Shown: one piece after another, positions 52,221 to 60,748 of the stretch
Layout of the letters: each line of letters begins with the position of its first letter
Numbering within the stretch: position 1 is the first letter of the stretch
Source of the DNA: Brevibacillus reuszeri
Lineage (GTDB): Bacteria > Bacillota > Bacilli > Brevibacillales > Brevibacillaceae
Reading direction: 5' to 3'
DNA: 64,000 nucleotides
Assembly: GCF_001187725.1 (NCBI RefSeq)
Contig: NZ_LGIQ01000011.1
Coordinates: forward strand, 780,017 to 844,016
The notes under the pieces: model-generated
Databases searched by the model: none
Seen by the model: only the letters and a program-made list of their open reading frames with translations
Told to the model about the DNA's origin: nothing
Translations under genes and position numbers: made by a program

Positions 52221-54492
52221 ACGCGCTTCCTCCTTGCGCGACACGCAGCAAGGTCATGGCCAGCTCCTTGCTGCCGTCATCCGTTGCCCCTACACAAGAC
52301 GGGCAGCCTGACTCGCATGGGCAAGAGACAATCATCCTCTCCGCCTGGGTAAGAATCATCTCCATCTCTTTGTACACCTGTTCGCTTAGCCCAATACCTC
52401 CAGGATAACGGTCATACAAGAAGATCGTCGGCTCCTGCGAATGAACGGCCTTGCGCTGCGGAATGACGTGCAAATCCATCGGGTCGCACATGACAAACAA
52501 CGGAGCGACGTGCTGCAAAACATGCGCCAAGCCCACCAAGCCACGCTCTACGTCCTCTGTCCCGATTTCGGTAAGCAGCGATTCGGAAAAACCAATCCAG
52601 GCGGCATTTGTGTGCAGCTCTTCTTCTGGCAAATGAATCGGGCCAGAGCCAATGTTTTCATGCGTCTCGAATTTGATTTTTTTAAAGATCGTCGCCATTG
52701 CATGAACGGAAACCTCTCCGTAGGCAAAAGCGCTTTGGGCATGGCTGCGGTACTGATCCTGCTCCAGCACCTTGAGCTGGACAGCCAGATTGGCGTCCGT
52801 ATAGTAGTCGACCTGCACTTCGCGGACATACGCTTTCTTTTCCTCGTAGTCGAGCTTTTCTACCTGAAATTGCGTGCCCTGATGCAAGTAAATGGCCTCG
52901 TCATGCAGCAGGGTCATCGAGCTGAACCGGTCCATTTCCCCGATTACTCGCTCATTGCCCCGCTCACTGATATCAATAATGACGACATTTTCCTGGGACG
53001 CTGAACGCAGGCTGATGTTATGTGCCGGAAAGGAATCGTTCATCCAGAACCATTTGCCCTTTGAAAAATGAAGCACCTGCTCCTCGGTCAAAAACTCCAG
53101 AATCTCCACGATCTCCGCCCGTCCAAAACGGTCCCCCTCGCGGAAAGGCAGCTCATAGGCGGCGCATTTGAGATGATCGACCAAAATGATCAGATTGTCC
53201 GGGTTGATCCGCGCTGTCTCCGGGCTGCGATCAAAAAAGTATTCAGGATGTGCGATGACGTATTGATCCAATGGCGTCGAGCTGCCGACCATTACGACCA
53301 CTGACTCGCCCTGTCGTCTCCCCGCACGTCCTGCCTGCTGCCATGTACTTGCAACAGAACCCGGATACCCGGTAATGACACACGCTTGCAGCTGACCGAT
53401 ATCGACACCTAGCTCCAATGCATTCGTGCTGACGACACCCATGATATCACCGCTTCGCAGGCCACGTTCGATTTCGCGCCGTTGGCTGGGCAAATACCCG
53501 CCACGATAACCCTGAATCGTCTTGGGACCGAGCTTGCGTTTGATCAATTCCTGCAAATAGGTCAGCAATATCTCCACGCGCACGCGGCTTCTGGCAAACA
53601 AGATCGTCTGAATGCCATTGGTCAAAAACTGCTCGGTAATGTCGCGTGCCTCAAGTGTGGCGCTGCGCCGGATGTTCAGCTGCCGATTGACCACTGGCGG
53701 ATTGTAGAAAACAAAATGCTTGGTTCCTGCTGGCGCCCCATTGTTGTCGACCAGCACCACTTGCTCTTCGGTCAACAGCTCCGCCAGCTCTTTTGGATTG
53801 GCGATCGTCGCCGAGGTGCAAATAAATTGCGGATGGCTGCCGTAAAAGGCACAGATGCGTTTCAAACGGCGAATCACATTGGCAACATGGCTGCCAAACA
53901 CGCCTCGATACGTATGTAGCTCGTCGATGACGACATATTTCAGATGCTCAAAAAAGGAAACCCACTTGGTGTGATGCGGCAAAATAGCAGAATGGAGCAT
54001 ATCGGGGTTGGTAATCACGATATTTCCTGCTTTTCGGACCATCTGGCGTATATTTGCTGGGGTGTCCCCGTCGTATGTTTCCGATTTAATCGAAAGACCC
54101 ATTTCGGAAATCAGTTCATGCAGCTCGGACTTTTGATCCTGTGCCAGTGCTTTGGTTGGAAACAGGTAGAGTGCGCGAGCCTGCGTATCCTCTGATAACG
54201 TCTGCAGGATCGGCAAATGATAGCACATGCTTTTTCCAGAAGCGGTAGGCGTTACTGCTACGATATGTTTTCCTTCGCGCACGTGGAGAAAGGAGGTTTC
54301 TTGGTGCGTGTATAACGAGGGTATTCCTCGTCTGACGAGTGCATCCTGTATGCGTGAATCCATTTCGAGTGGAAAAGGAACGGACTTTGCTTCGCGCGGA
54401 GGGATGACCTTCCAATGTGCAATGTTATCGCGAAAACGTTCTTCTGTTTTTAAATAATCCAGTACGGCAGACATGTCTTTTTTTCGATTCAT
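52210..54492 (-). CDS. mrfA: MrfA (YprA)-type DEAD/DEAH helicase with DUF1998 zinc-binding end
   Basis: About 760 aa. Walker A TPTASGKSMCYH, motif II IDELHTYRG, motif III TSATIANP and motif VI QQAGRAGRRQGES show an SF2 helicase; the C-terminal DUF1998 ends in the four-Cys cluster CPCESGCPSCVG. This matches B. subtilis MrfA, a 3'-5' helicase for mitomycin adduct repair. I start at ATG 54492 (MNRKKDMSAVLDYLK) with AAGGTGA upstream. First gene of the mrfAB pair. Confidence 0.92.
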   Translation of the reverse strand: MNRKKDMSAVLDYLKTEERFRDNIAHWKVIPPREAKSVPFPLEMDSRIQDALVRRGIPSLYTHQETSFLHVREGKHIVAVTPTASGKSMCYHLPILQTLSEDTQARALYLFPTKALAQDQKSELHELISEMGLSIKSETYDGDTPANIRQMVRKAGNIVITNPDMLHSAILPHHTKWVSFFEHLKYVVIDELHTYRGVFGSHVANVIRRLKRICAFYGSHPQFICTSATIANPKELAELLTEEQVVLVDNNGAPAGTKHFVFYNPPVVNRQLNIRRSATLEARDITEQFLTNGIQTILFARSRVRVEILLTYLQELIKRKLGPKTIQGYRGGYLPSQRREIERGLRSGDIMGVVSTNALELGVDIGQLQACVITGYPGSVASTWQQAGRAGRRQGESVVVMVGSSTPLDQYVIAHPEYFFDRSPETARINPDNLIILVDHLKCAAYELPFREGDRFGRAEIVEILEFLTEEQVLHFSKGKWFWMNDSFPAHNISLRSASQENVVIIDISERGNERVIGEMDRFSSMTLLHDEAIYLHQGTQFQVEKLDYEEKKAYVREVQVDYYTDANLAVQLKVLEQDQYRSHAQSAFAYGEVSVHAMATIFKKIKFETHENIGSGPIHLPEEELHTNAAWIGFSESLLTEIGTEDVERGLVGLAHVLQHVAPLFVMCDPMDLHVIPQRKAVHSQEPTIFLYDRYPGGIGLSEQVYKEMEMILTQAERMIVSCPCESGCPSCVGATDDGSKELAMTLLRVAQGGSAYVS

Positions 54493-54589
54493 CTTCGTCA
54501 CCTTCTTGCCCTTATTGTACGAATAGGCGTTCGGGTTGTAAATGTATAAATCCGGCATCACTGAGGGTTTTAAAAAAAGCGGAGGTTGG

Positions 54590-54737
54590 CGTGCTGTTGT
54601 GGTGGGGAGGAAAAAGGAGAAAACGCTCCAGCTTCTTGGGTACCTTACTTGGGGGTCATTCCTGTACGGCTACATGCAAAAAGAGAAACCGCGTCCAAAG
54701 TGGCTGGTTCGGGATGTTCCTCAGGGGTGGACGCTTA
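54590..54737 (+). repeat. Family-2 hairpin element, left half only
   Basis: Shares TGGTGGGGAGG, AAAACGCTC, TTCTTGGG and CAAAAAGAGAAACCGCGTCC with 29851-29953, and GTGGACGCTTA with its centre. The right arm present at 30000-30090 is missing: the sequence passes straight into the reading frame starting at 54737. Confidence 0.68.
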
Positions 54738-55252
54738 TGATACGCACCAAAAGCAACGTGCAGAATTACCTGAATAATGCGATGCATCTCTTAACGGAGT
54801 TAATTGAAAATGAAGAGTGGCATAATGCACGTGCTTGGGTAAACAAAATACCATTTGACTCCATTGAGAGTGATGAGTATCGTGGAACCTACCTTTGGGC
54901 CAAGGCAAAGTGTCTTGATTTTCTTGGAGAACATAGACATAACATTGAGCTGATGTATCTCCAAAGCATCAAGCTTCACCGTAATAATCCGGATCCTTTC
55001 CCGCTTATTCGCTCATTGGTATCCCTTAGCTCCTATTATTGTTACCAGGGAAAAGCAAAACGAGCGAGACCTTTATTGAATGAGTCATTGAAGCTCGTCA
55101 CACAGTACGAAATAAGCGGTAACATAGACATCTCCGTTTTGTATGCTTTTGGTATCATGTACGGCCGGCTCCATCAGCATCATATCGCCTTACAATATTT
55201 CAATGACATCGAGCGACTCAGCTCAAAGGAAAATCACCATAAACTCATTTGA
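54737..55252 (+). pseudogene. Truncated TPR-type regulator remnant
   Basis: About 171 codons from ATG 54737. The sequence is helical with TPR-like units (WAKAKCLDFLGEHRHNIELM, then LSSYYCYQGKAKRARPLLNE and YGRLHQHHIALQYFNDIERL), as in the C-terminal sensor part of NprR/Rap-like regulators. The expected N-terminal helix-turn-helix is absent; the frame runs upstream into the repeat element. The 3' end stops after fewer repeats than usual. I infer a gene that lost its 5' part at the element boundary. No ribosome site precedes the ATG. Confidence 0.6.
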
Positions 55253-55350
55253 ATTGAGAAAACGTAAGGCAGCTTCACCAAACCGTCTTAGCATTCTTTC
55301 ACACCCCTCTTTTCATTTACAATTTGTTCTCCAGCTCATAACTTCTTTTT

Positions 55351-55515
55351 TCAGCTGACCATTTTCCTAAATTCCGAGAACGCAAAATAACCCAGATAGA
55401 GAAGACAAGACGAAATAAACCATCTCATCAACCCATCTGGGTCATAACCATGTTTCCGAAAGCTTTCGGATCGCTTATTTTCAATAAAAATAGAAGGAAA
55501 ATAGTGAACACACTT
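55351..55515 (-). other. Short open frame with a hydrophobic segment, possible small gene or remnant
   Basis: A 54-codon open frame (IFIENKRSESFRKHGYDPDG, then LMRWFISSCLLYLGYFAFSE and FRKMVS). The only ATG is at 55428, giving a 25-aa peptide. The composition looks protein-like with one membrane segment, but no ribosome site or family was recognised. The rest of the 55253-55690 gap shows no gene; a CCCAGAT/ATCTGGG inverted repeat lies at about 55395-55442. Confidence 0.25.
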
Positions 55516-55690
55516 TTATTCTATCATGCTCAACTTTTCGTGGCAAAAATCATTTTATGAAATAACTGAACGTCGATGATAAAGTACTACACTCCTGTTA
55601 TCCATAAAATCAAAGAGATACCCAACTATTATCGGATATCTTTTTCTTATCTATTCTTTTTCCCAGGTTGCCCCTATAGAGGTAGGCATC

Positions 55691-56749
55691 TCATTGCTTA
55701 ATATTATCAACAAAATAGATCGCATCTTTATTAGTTAGAACTAATCGATGCAGAAGTTCAAGCTTTTCCGTGTCTCTAACATAAATAACAGCATTCTTTC
55801 CATCGCTGGATCTAGTAAAAACTTCTCCAGAGGTATAGTCAACATTAAGAATATCCTCGTCAGTCCCTTTGCTTATGATTTCAAAGGAAGGTCCGGTGTT
55901 GTCAAAAGAAATCTCTGCGATCATATTTGTTTTTGAATCGGCTTTTATCTCTAGATCCACAAGGATTCGTTTCGGATCAAGCATTACATTCTTTTGATAT
56001 TTCACTTCTTTGATGTTATTCGAAATTGACGTTAGATTAATTGGGTACGTATTAATCTTCAAATTACTATCTATATCAACGATATCGCCATTTTTCATAA
56101 ATAAGTAGAGTTTTTGATCTTCACTTGTGTAGGTGAAGTAAGCAGGTGTGTTCTCCATCTTGATTTCTTCTAGGAATTCGAAGTCTCGATTATATTTTTT
56201 TACTATACTGCTATTCCCGTCTTTAGCCCCTAGAACAATGACAAAATTATCTAGGGTCGTTAACGTATGTGCACTATAACCGTCTCCAATGCTCATGCAT
56301 TTATTCTTTTTAATGTCACAGATCTCATTATTATCGTTTTTATCCAATGTGGTGATGATGTATTCGGATTGTTCGTCCTTGTAATATTTCTCAATATATT
56401 TATTTTGGTTTGTATCGATTAAGGAGATCTTTCGTGTTTCCGGATTGTACTCCATTACCTTAAAGTCATTGGAATAAGCACCGCTTGTAAAATAGTAATT
56501 GTTCAGATTGTAAAAGACGTCCGATGGCGCAAAATGATCATCTTTAATCGTTAGCTTATGTTTGACTTCCCCTTTTGCATCTACTTCCAAGATGTACCCT
56601 TCATCCTCAAAAGGCGACATGAAATGAAATAATAAGTACTCCCCTTTATTCTAAGGAGAAAACGAGGCTACGTCATCAATTTGTTGACTCGGTGTACATC
56701 CCCAAAGAAAAACTGATACCAGCAATAAATAAGCGAGAAAAACTCTCAT
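55691..56749 (-). pseudogene. Lipoprotein gene interrupted by an in-frame TAG
   Basis: From ATG 56749 (AGGAGAAG upstream) the frame encodes a lipoprotein signal (RVFLAYLLLVSVFLWGC, lipobox Cys at residue 18), then TPSQQIDDVASFSP and a TAG at 56653-56651. The same frame continues without a shift (NKGEYLLFHFMSPFEDEGYI) for 320 more codons. The downstream part looks like a beta-propeller (repeated motifs such as IITTLDKNDNNEICDI, FVIVLGAKDGNSSIVKKYN). A Leu, Gln or Lys codon probably became TAG. The downstream piece alone lacks a signal and ribosome site. Confidence 0.75.
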
Positions 56750-56772
56750 TTCACTTCTCCTCTCTTCCTTAC

Positions 56773-57198
56773 CTATTCTTTTGCAGATGATTCTTTTGGA
56801 ATTGCACTTTCCTCCGTAGCTTTGACGAATACACCTTCACTTTTTTCAAATGCAATATGAACACTTGGATCAACGTCCTTGATCACGAAAAGCTTTGTCC
56901 CTTTCTTCAGGTAATTAGAGACAATAGTTGCTTGCGATGTTTGTTCGTCCCCTTCAAAATCGTATTTCTCTTCTACTGTTCCAATTTGTTCTCCGATATT
57001 TTCTTTCTCTACAAGTTCGACTTTGTTTTCATCAGTCTCAATTACATAGAGACGGTTTTCGACTTTCACATAAGGGTACGGCCAGCTTGCGTTTTCATTT
57101 GTTGTTTTTGGTGTATTTATCGATGGAGAGTTGTTGACACATGATGAAAACAGTAAAACGGTAAGAATCAATGTGACTGTGAGCAGTACTCTTCTCAT
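56773..57198 (-). CDS. Small lipoprotein of unknown function
   Basis: 141 aa. Signal with lipobox LLFSSC (Cys 20): RRVLLTVTLILTVLLFSSC. The mature part is an acidic beta-rich domain (YPYVKVENRLYVIETDENKV, then GTKLFVIKDVDPSVHIAFEK). It lies 23 bp upstream of the interrupted lipoprotein gene on the same strand, so the two probably formed an operon whose second gene is damaged. AAGGAGG precedes the ATG. No family recognised. Confidence 0.7.
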   Translation of the reverse strand: MRRVLLTVTLILTVLLFSSCVNNSPSINTPKTTNENASWPYPYVKVENRLYVIETDENKVELVEKENIGEQIGTVEEKYDFEGDEQTSQATIVSNYLKKGTKLFVIKDVDPSVHIAFEKSEGVFVKATEESAIPKESSAKE

Positions 57199-57276
57199 TC
57201 TGAATCCTCCTTGCCTGTGAAAAAATAGAATGTGGATGTTTTTATGATAACACCCACACCTGCTTGGTAAATATAT

Positions 57277-57600
57277 CTATTTACTTTCCTTGGCTAAATC
57301 AGCAATCGTATCTAATCCCGCGTCGATGACTTTTTGATTGATTTCCCCATCTACAAACGAGGAAATGGAAAAGTTGCTTAATTCAGCGTCAGGAGCTTTC
57401 ATCAGTTTTCTATCACTTCCGGCTAACTCATATAATCCCTGCAGGCCTCCAGTAACCTGAAATTTCCCATTCCGTTCCGTGTTATCGTTGATTTTGCTTA
57501 AAAACATGAGATACGTCTTCGACTTATCTAACAATGGCAGGTCATCAATTACCTCTATTTTGCCGTCCTCTCGTATCGTCCGGCTTAACAGCCTTGCCAA
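57277..57600 (-). pseudogene. C-terminal fragment of an unrelated exported protein
   Basis: About 100 codons of protein-like sequence (DGKIEVIDDLPLLDKSKTYL, then MFLSKINDNTERNGKFQVTG and FSISSFVDGEINQKVIDAGL). The reading frame differs from that of the AraC remnant it abuts, and the codons before about 57600 do not fit. No start codon or ribosome site, so it looks like the tail of a gene joined to the AraC remnant by a deletion. The original protein is not recognised. Confidence 0.5.
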
Positions 57601-58462
57601 TTTCCTCTCGCGCTGTTTTTGACACCTGATCAAGGTCCGCGATCCGCCCTGCATCACGTTTTTGCGGGAAGGCGCTAGGGGTCATTCCGACCATTTTTTT
57701 GAACATCTTTCCCAAATAGGAACCATCGGCAAAGCCCGTCTGGTAAGTAATATCCTGCAGGCTGTCTGTTGTACTGAGCAATCTTCATTTCGCCTCGTCG
57801 ATTCGTATGCGATTCAAATATTCGGCGAAGCTCCAGCCTGTTTCTCTGCGAAAGAGCGAGGAAAAATAGCTTGGATTAAACCCAGTCAGTCGTGCCATAA
57901 ATGAACGTGTAACAGCCGCATCAAAGTGTTGATTAATATAAGTAAGTGCTTGTAGGATCGACGGCTCTTGGGTTATGTAACTGACACCGTAATGCTTACT
58001 GACAAAAATGCTCCGCAATAGCTCATCCAGCTTAAGGTTCAACCGTGCTGCAATCTGAACCCACGATGCCTGCTGTAGCTGTTCCAGCAAGCTCTCTAGC
58101 AATCCGCGGGCAGGGCGTGGGAATTCCATAACACTTCCCTGCTTTGGCAGATGCTCTTCACGTTTGTAATAGAGCAGACTATCCGGTGTCTTCTCGGTCA
58201 ATTGGTAGCTATGGTAGCTAACCACGTAAACGGGAGCAAATTCGGTATTTTCCGCTGTTTCTATGCTCATGTTCTCTTCGGCATGCCGAAAACTGATAAA
58301 CTGTCCCTTTTCTACCTGATATACAGCACTCGCAGTACGCAGGATAATCGCTTCCGTCGGCACAATAATAGCCGGATAGGAAATACGTAGTGCTGCTGGA
58401 CTAAGCGTTCCCTGATCCGCCAAAAGCCGTGCATCCTGTAATTCGTAGATAATCGTATTCAT
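57545..58462 (-). pseudogene. AraC-type regulator interrupted by an in-frame TGA and truncated
   Basis: From ATG 58462 (ACGGAGG upstream) 225 codons encode a cupin-like sensor and the first AraC helix-turn-helix (FNPSYFSSLFRRETGWSFAE, then YLNRIRIDEAK). A TGA at 57787-57785 stops translation, but the same frame goes on with the second helix-turn-helix (RLLSTTDSLQDITYQTGFAD, then GSYLGKMFKKMVGMTPSAF). After that the sequence dissolves near 57600 where another gene fragment begins. Related Brevibacillus regulators (Btr/YbbB-like) continue into a siderophore-binding domain, which is missing here. Confidence 0.75.
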
Positions 58463-58589
58463 GACGTCCTCCGTACGGGCTCATCTACCAAACTGGTGGA
58501 AAATATCTGCTCCATTATATACGATAATCATTCTCAATAGAATGAATAGAAGCAAGAGAGCTCTGCTCTGCCTCAGACGCTCGCTATGC

Positions 58590-58626
58590 AAAAAAAGGCA
58601 ACCGCTTTTACAAGCGCTGCCCTTTT
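58590..58626 (-). terminator. Terminator of the TetR gene
   Basis: GGCA and CGCTT pair with AAGCG and TGCC; on the minus strand a run of seven T follows. Confidence 0.75.
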
Positions 58627-58644
58627 CCCTACTCTTTCCATATT

Positions 58645-59241
58645 CTATGATCCTCTTTCAAATAGCTCTGTCAGATGCTGGACCAGTATGCGCTCCATCT
58701 GCTTCCCGTCTAAACGCTTTGGATCAAGCAGGGCGTGTAGCGCCAAGCCATCGACGATTGCGTAGAGCTTTTCTGTCTCCAATTCCTTGTCCATTTTTTT
58801 CGGAAGAAGACCGACCTGTTCGGCGTAGTTCATCACCTTTTGTAATCCGGCATAAATCCCATCGTGCATCGCGTCAAATACGCCCTGCTTGTGTCTGAAG
58901 TAAGCGGTAAATGCGAACCACACTTCCGCTTCTGCCATCTTCTCCTGATTCGTCGGGACTAGCTCCAGCAAGAGCCTGATGATTTGTTCCTTTGGCGTAA
59001 ATGGCTCCTGTGAAGCGATTTTTGCAATTCGTGCTGTTGCTCTTTCTTTGACGAGCGTCATCGCATAAATCAGCAGCTCATCTTGTGTTGCGAAGTAATG
59101 TCGCAGAGCACCGAGTGACAATCCTGCTTCTTTTGCAATGTTTCGTACCGTTGCTCCCTCCATTCCCCGCTCTAAAATGATGCGCCATGTCGCTTCTGCA
59201 ATTTGCTCTCTTCTTTTTTCGTGATCGATCAGTTTTGGCAT
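58645..59241 (-). CDS. TetR family regulator (BetI/PF13977-like)
   Basis: 198 aa. The helix-turn-helix lies at residues 10-55 (GATVRNIAKEAGLSLGALRH, then YFATQDELLIYA), followed by a BetI-type ligand domain. ATG at 59241. A perfect palindrome lies 38 bp upstream and a related site 87 bp upstream, so it is probably autoregulated. Neighbours are remnants and an IS, so its target cannot be named. Confidence 0.85.
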   Translation of the reverse strand: MPKLIDHEKRREQIAEATWRIILERGMEGATVRNIAKEAGLSLGALRHYFATQDELLIYAMTLVKERATARIAKIASQEPFTPKEQIIRLLLELVPTNQEKMAEAEVWFAFTAYFRHKQGVFDAMHDGIYAGLQKVMNYAEQVGLLPKKMDKELETEKLYAIVDGLALHALLDPKRLDGKQMERILVQHLTELFERGS

Positions 59242-59278
59242 ACCTGTATTTTATCAAGATCAATAGTCCCAGGCAACG

Positions 59279-59339
59279 AAATAATACAATTGTATTATTT
59301 AAAAACAGATGTTAAAATGTTTTTGCAATACAGTTGTAC
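59279..59339. promoter_or_regulatory. TetR operators: perfect palindrome and a second half-matched site
   Basis: AATAATACAATTGTATTATT (59280-59299) is a perfect palindrome that extends one base each side. ATACAGTTGTAC at 59328-59339 repeats its core with one change. Both lie upstream of the TetR start, in its own promoter region. Confidence 0.65.
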
Positions 59340-59394
59340 TACAAAATTTCGTATCCTGTTAAAGGAAGAGCGATCTCAAGAGGAGACATGTCAG

Positions 59395-59530
59395 GTCAAC
59401 TACCCACCACCTACGCTAACGCTTAGAGGTGGGGGCTTGTAACTACCCAGAAGTACAATCGGTTCCTACGAACCTCCTTCCTTGGAGTGGTGTTACTATA
59501 GGCAGGTTGACAGCTACCCAACTACACAAG
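59395..59530 (-). ncRNA. Candidate omega RNA (reRNA) of TnpB
   Basis: TnpB guides come from the 3' end of tnpB and the element's right end. The 136 bases after the tnpB stop are non-coding and GC-structured, with AGGAGGTTCGTAGGAACC and the CCCACC/GGTGGG hairpin at the end. A guide would begin just past 59395 with CTGACATGTCTCCTC. Family knowledge plus position; no direct proof. Confidence 0.45.
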
Positions 59531-60649
59531 TCATGCTTGTGCAGTCACTTCAGCGATGTACTCCATCCCTTTTCGCTGAAGATTCATAGCACCAATGCGG
59601 TCATCACTTGACCTATATCCGCATGTTTTACAGCAGAATGTATGTTTTTTCTTATTGCGGTTGTCTTTCTCTGTATGCCCGCATTTCGGGCATACTTGAG
59701 AAGTATAGCGTGGGTCAACAGCAATCATCTTGGAGCCAGCCATAAGCGCTTTATATTCTAACATCTGACGTAATTGGTAGAATGCCCAAGAGACCGTTTC
59801 ATAGCGATCTTTGATTTTCACACGCTCAGTAGCATGGCGAACACCTGTTAAGTCCTCCACTACAAACAGGGTATTTGCGCCATATCGTGTAACGAGTGCC
59901 TTTGATACCTGATGGTTTACATCAGTCATCCAACGGTTTTCTCGTTGTCCGATTCGTTTCAACTTTCTGCGGGCAGAAGCTGTACCCACTTCTTGCAGTT
60001 GCTTACGCATGTGTTTGTAGTTGGAACGCTTATCCTTGATTGATCTTCCATTGAAAAACAAGGACTTCCCTTGAGAATCGTAACTGACCGCAACAAAGTT
60101 GATGCCCATATCAATACCTGCTACCTGATTCATCGTATATTCTGATGCTTCTGGAATTTCTTTTGTCATCGGAATATGGAGAAAGAATTTCCCATACTTG
60201 TTGACAAGTTTTGCCGTACCAAAAGACCATGTTCCATCAAAGTATTGTTCCATGCCTTTCGTTTCAAATGGCACTTTCACTCGACCACTAAGCGTATTAA
60301 TCGAAAAGAGTCCTTGCGTAAGAGAGTAGTCGCGGTTCCATACAAGATCGTATTCAGTTTTCTTGAACAGCACTTTTGTCCAGTCGTGACCGTTGCTTTT
60401 CAGGGATTGATAGCGAGCAATGACCGTTTTCATAACAGACTGAGCCATTTGAGAGCGTAACAGATAGACAGAACGCAAAATACCATAGGACTGTTTGTGT
60501 AATTTCGCTTGTGCTACCTGCTTCGTTTCGAACACAAGAGAAGAAACGTAATTACAGCCAGTACGGTAAGCATCAAGCGTGTTTCTCAATAAGGCAATTT
60601 GTTCAGATGTTGGATTGATCTTGATTTTCGCTGTCATTGTCATCTGCAT
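59531..60649 (-). CDS. tnpB: TnpB (IS605 OrfB) RNA-guided nuclease/transposase accessory
   Basis: 372 aa, full length. RuvC catalytic residues are all present: GIDMGINFVAVSYD (Asp), FVVEDLTGVRH (Glu) and SSDDRIGAMNLQR (Asp). The zinc finger reads CPKCGH, then CCKTCG. The ATG at 60649 has GAGGTGA eight bases upstream. TnpB cleaves DNA with an omega RNA guide and helps the element persist. The intact active site suggests it still works. Confidence 0.92.
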   Translation of the reverse strand: MQMTMTAKIKINPTSEQIALLRNTLDAYRTGCNYVSSLVFETKQVAQAKLHKQSYGILRSVYLLRSQMAQSVMKTVIARYQSLKSNGHDWTKVLFKKTEYDLVWNRDYSLTQGLFSINTLSGRVKVPFETKGMEQYFDGTWSFGTAKLVNKYGKFFLHIPMTKEIPEASEYTMNQVAGIDMGINFVAVSYDSQGKSLFFNGRSIKDKRSNYKHMRKQLQEVGTASARRKLKRIGQRENRWMTDVNHQVSKALVTRYGANTLFVVEDLTGVRHATERVKIKDRYETVSWAFYQLRQMLEYKALMAGSKMIAVDPRYTSQVCPKCGHTEKDNRNKKKHTFCCKTCGYRSSDDRIGAMNLQRKGMEYIAEVTAQA

Positions 60650-60721
60650 GTATGGTCACCTCGCTTTCACTCATTAATTTTACCAAAGTATATTGTGAGA
60701 ATTTATGTAAGAAAGGAGGAG

Positions 60722-60738
60722 CAGGAGGGGTCTCCTGC
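60722..60738 (+). promoter_or_regulatory. Hairpin covering the ribosome site of the next gene
   Basis: GCAGGAG-ggg-CTCCTGC is a perfect stem that hides AGGAG. It lies 10 bp before the ATG at 60749, where no other ribosome site is seen. Confidence 0.4.
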
Positions 60739-60748
60739 GCTAATAAAG

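Larger units (their letters stand above)
59395..60700 (-). mobile_element. IS200/IS605-family element with tnpB only (left end uncertain)
   Basis: The element holds tnpB but no tnpA, the usual layout of IS1341-like elements moved in trans by TnpA. Its right end (minus strand 3' end) is a hairpin CCCCCACCTC around TAGGTGGTGGG, ending GTAGTTGAC near 59395, as is typical of Bacillales members. The left end lies between the tnpB start and about 60715; I could not fix it. It sits between the TetR gene and a membrane-protein gene. Confidence 0.7.

Noticed and set aside
54542..54736. 65-residue N-terminal part of the 236-codon frame before the TPR region
   Set aside because: It is translated repeat element; it has no family resemblance to the TPR part and no ribosome site.
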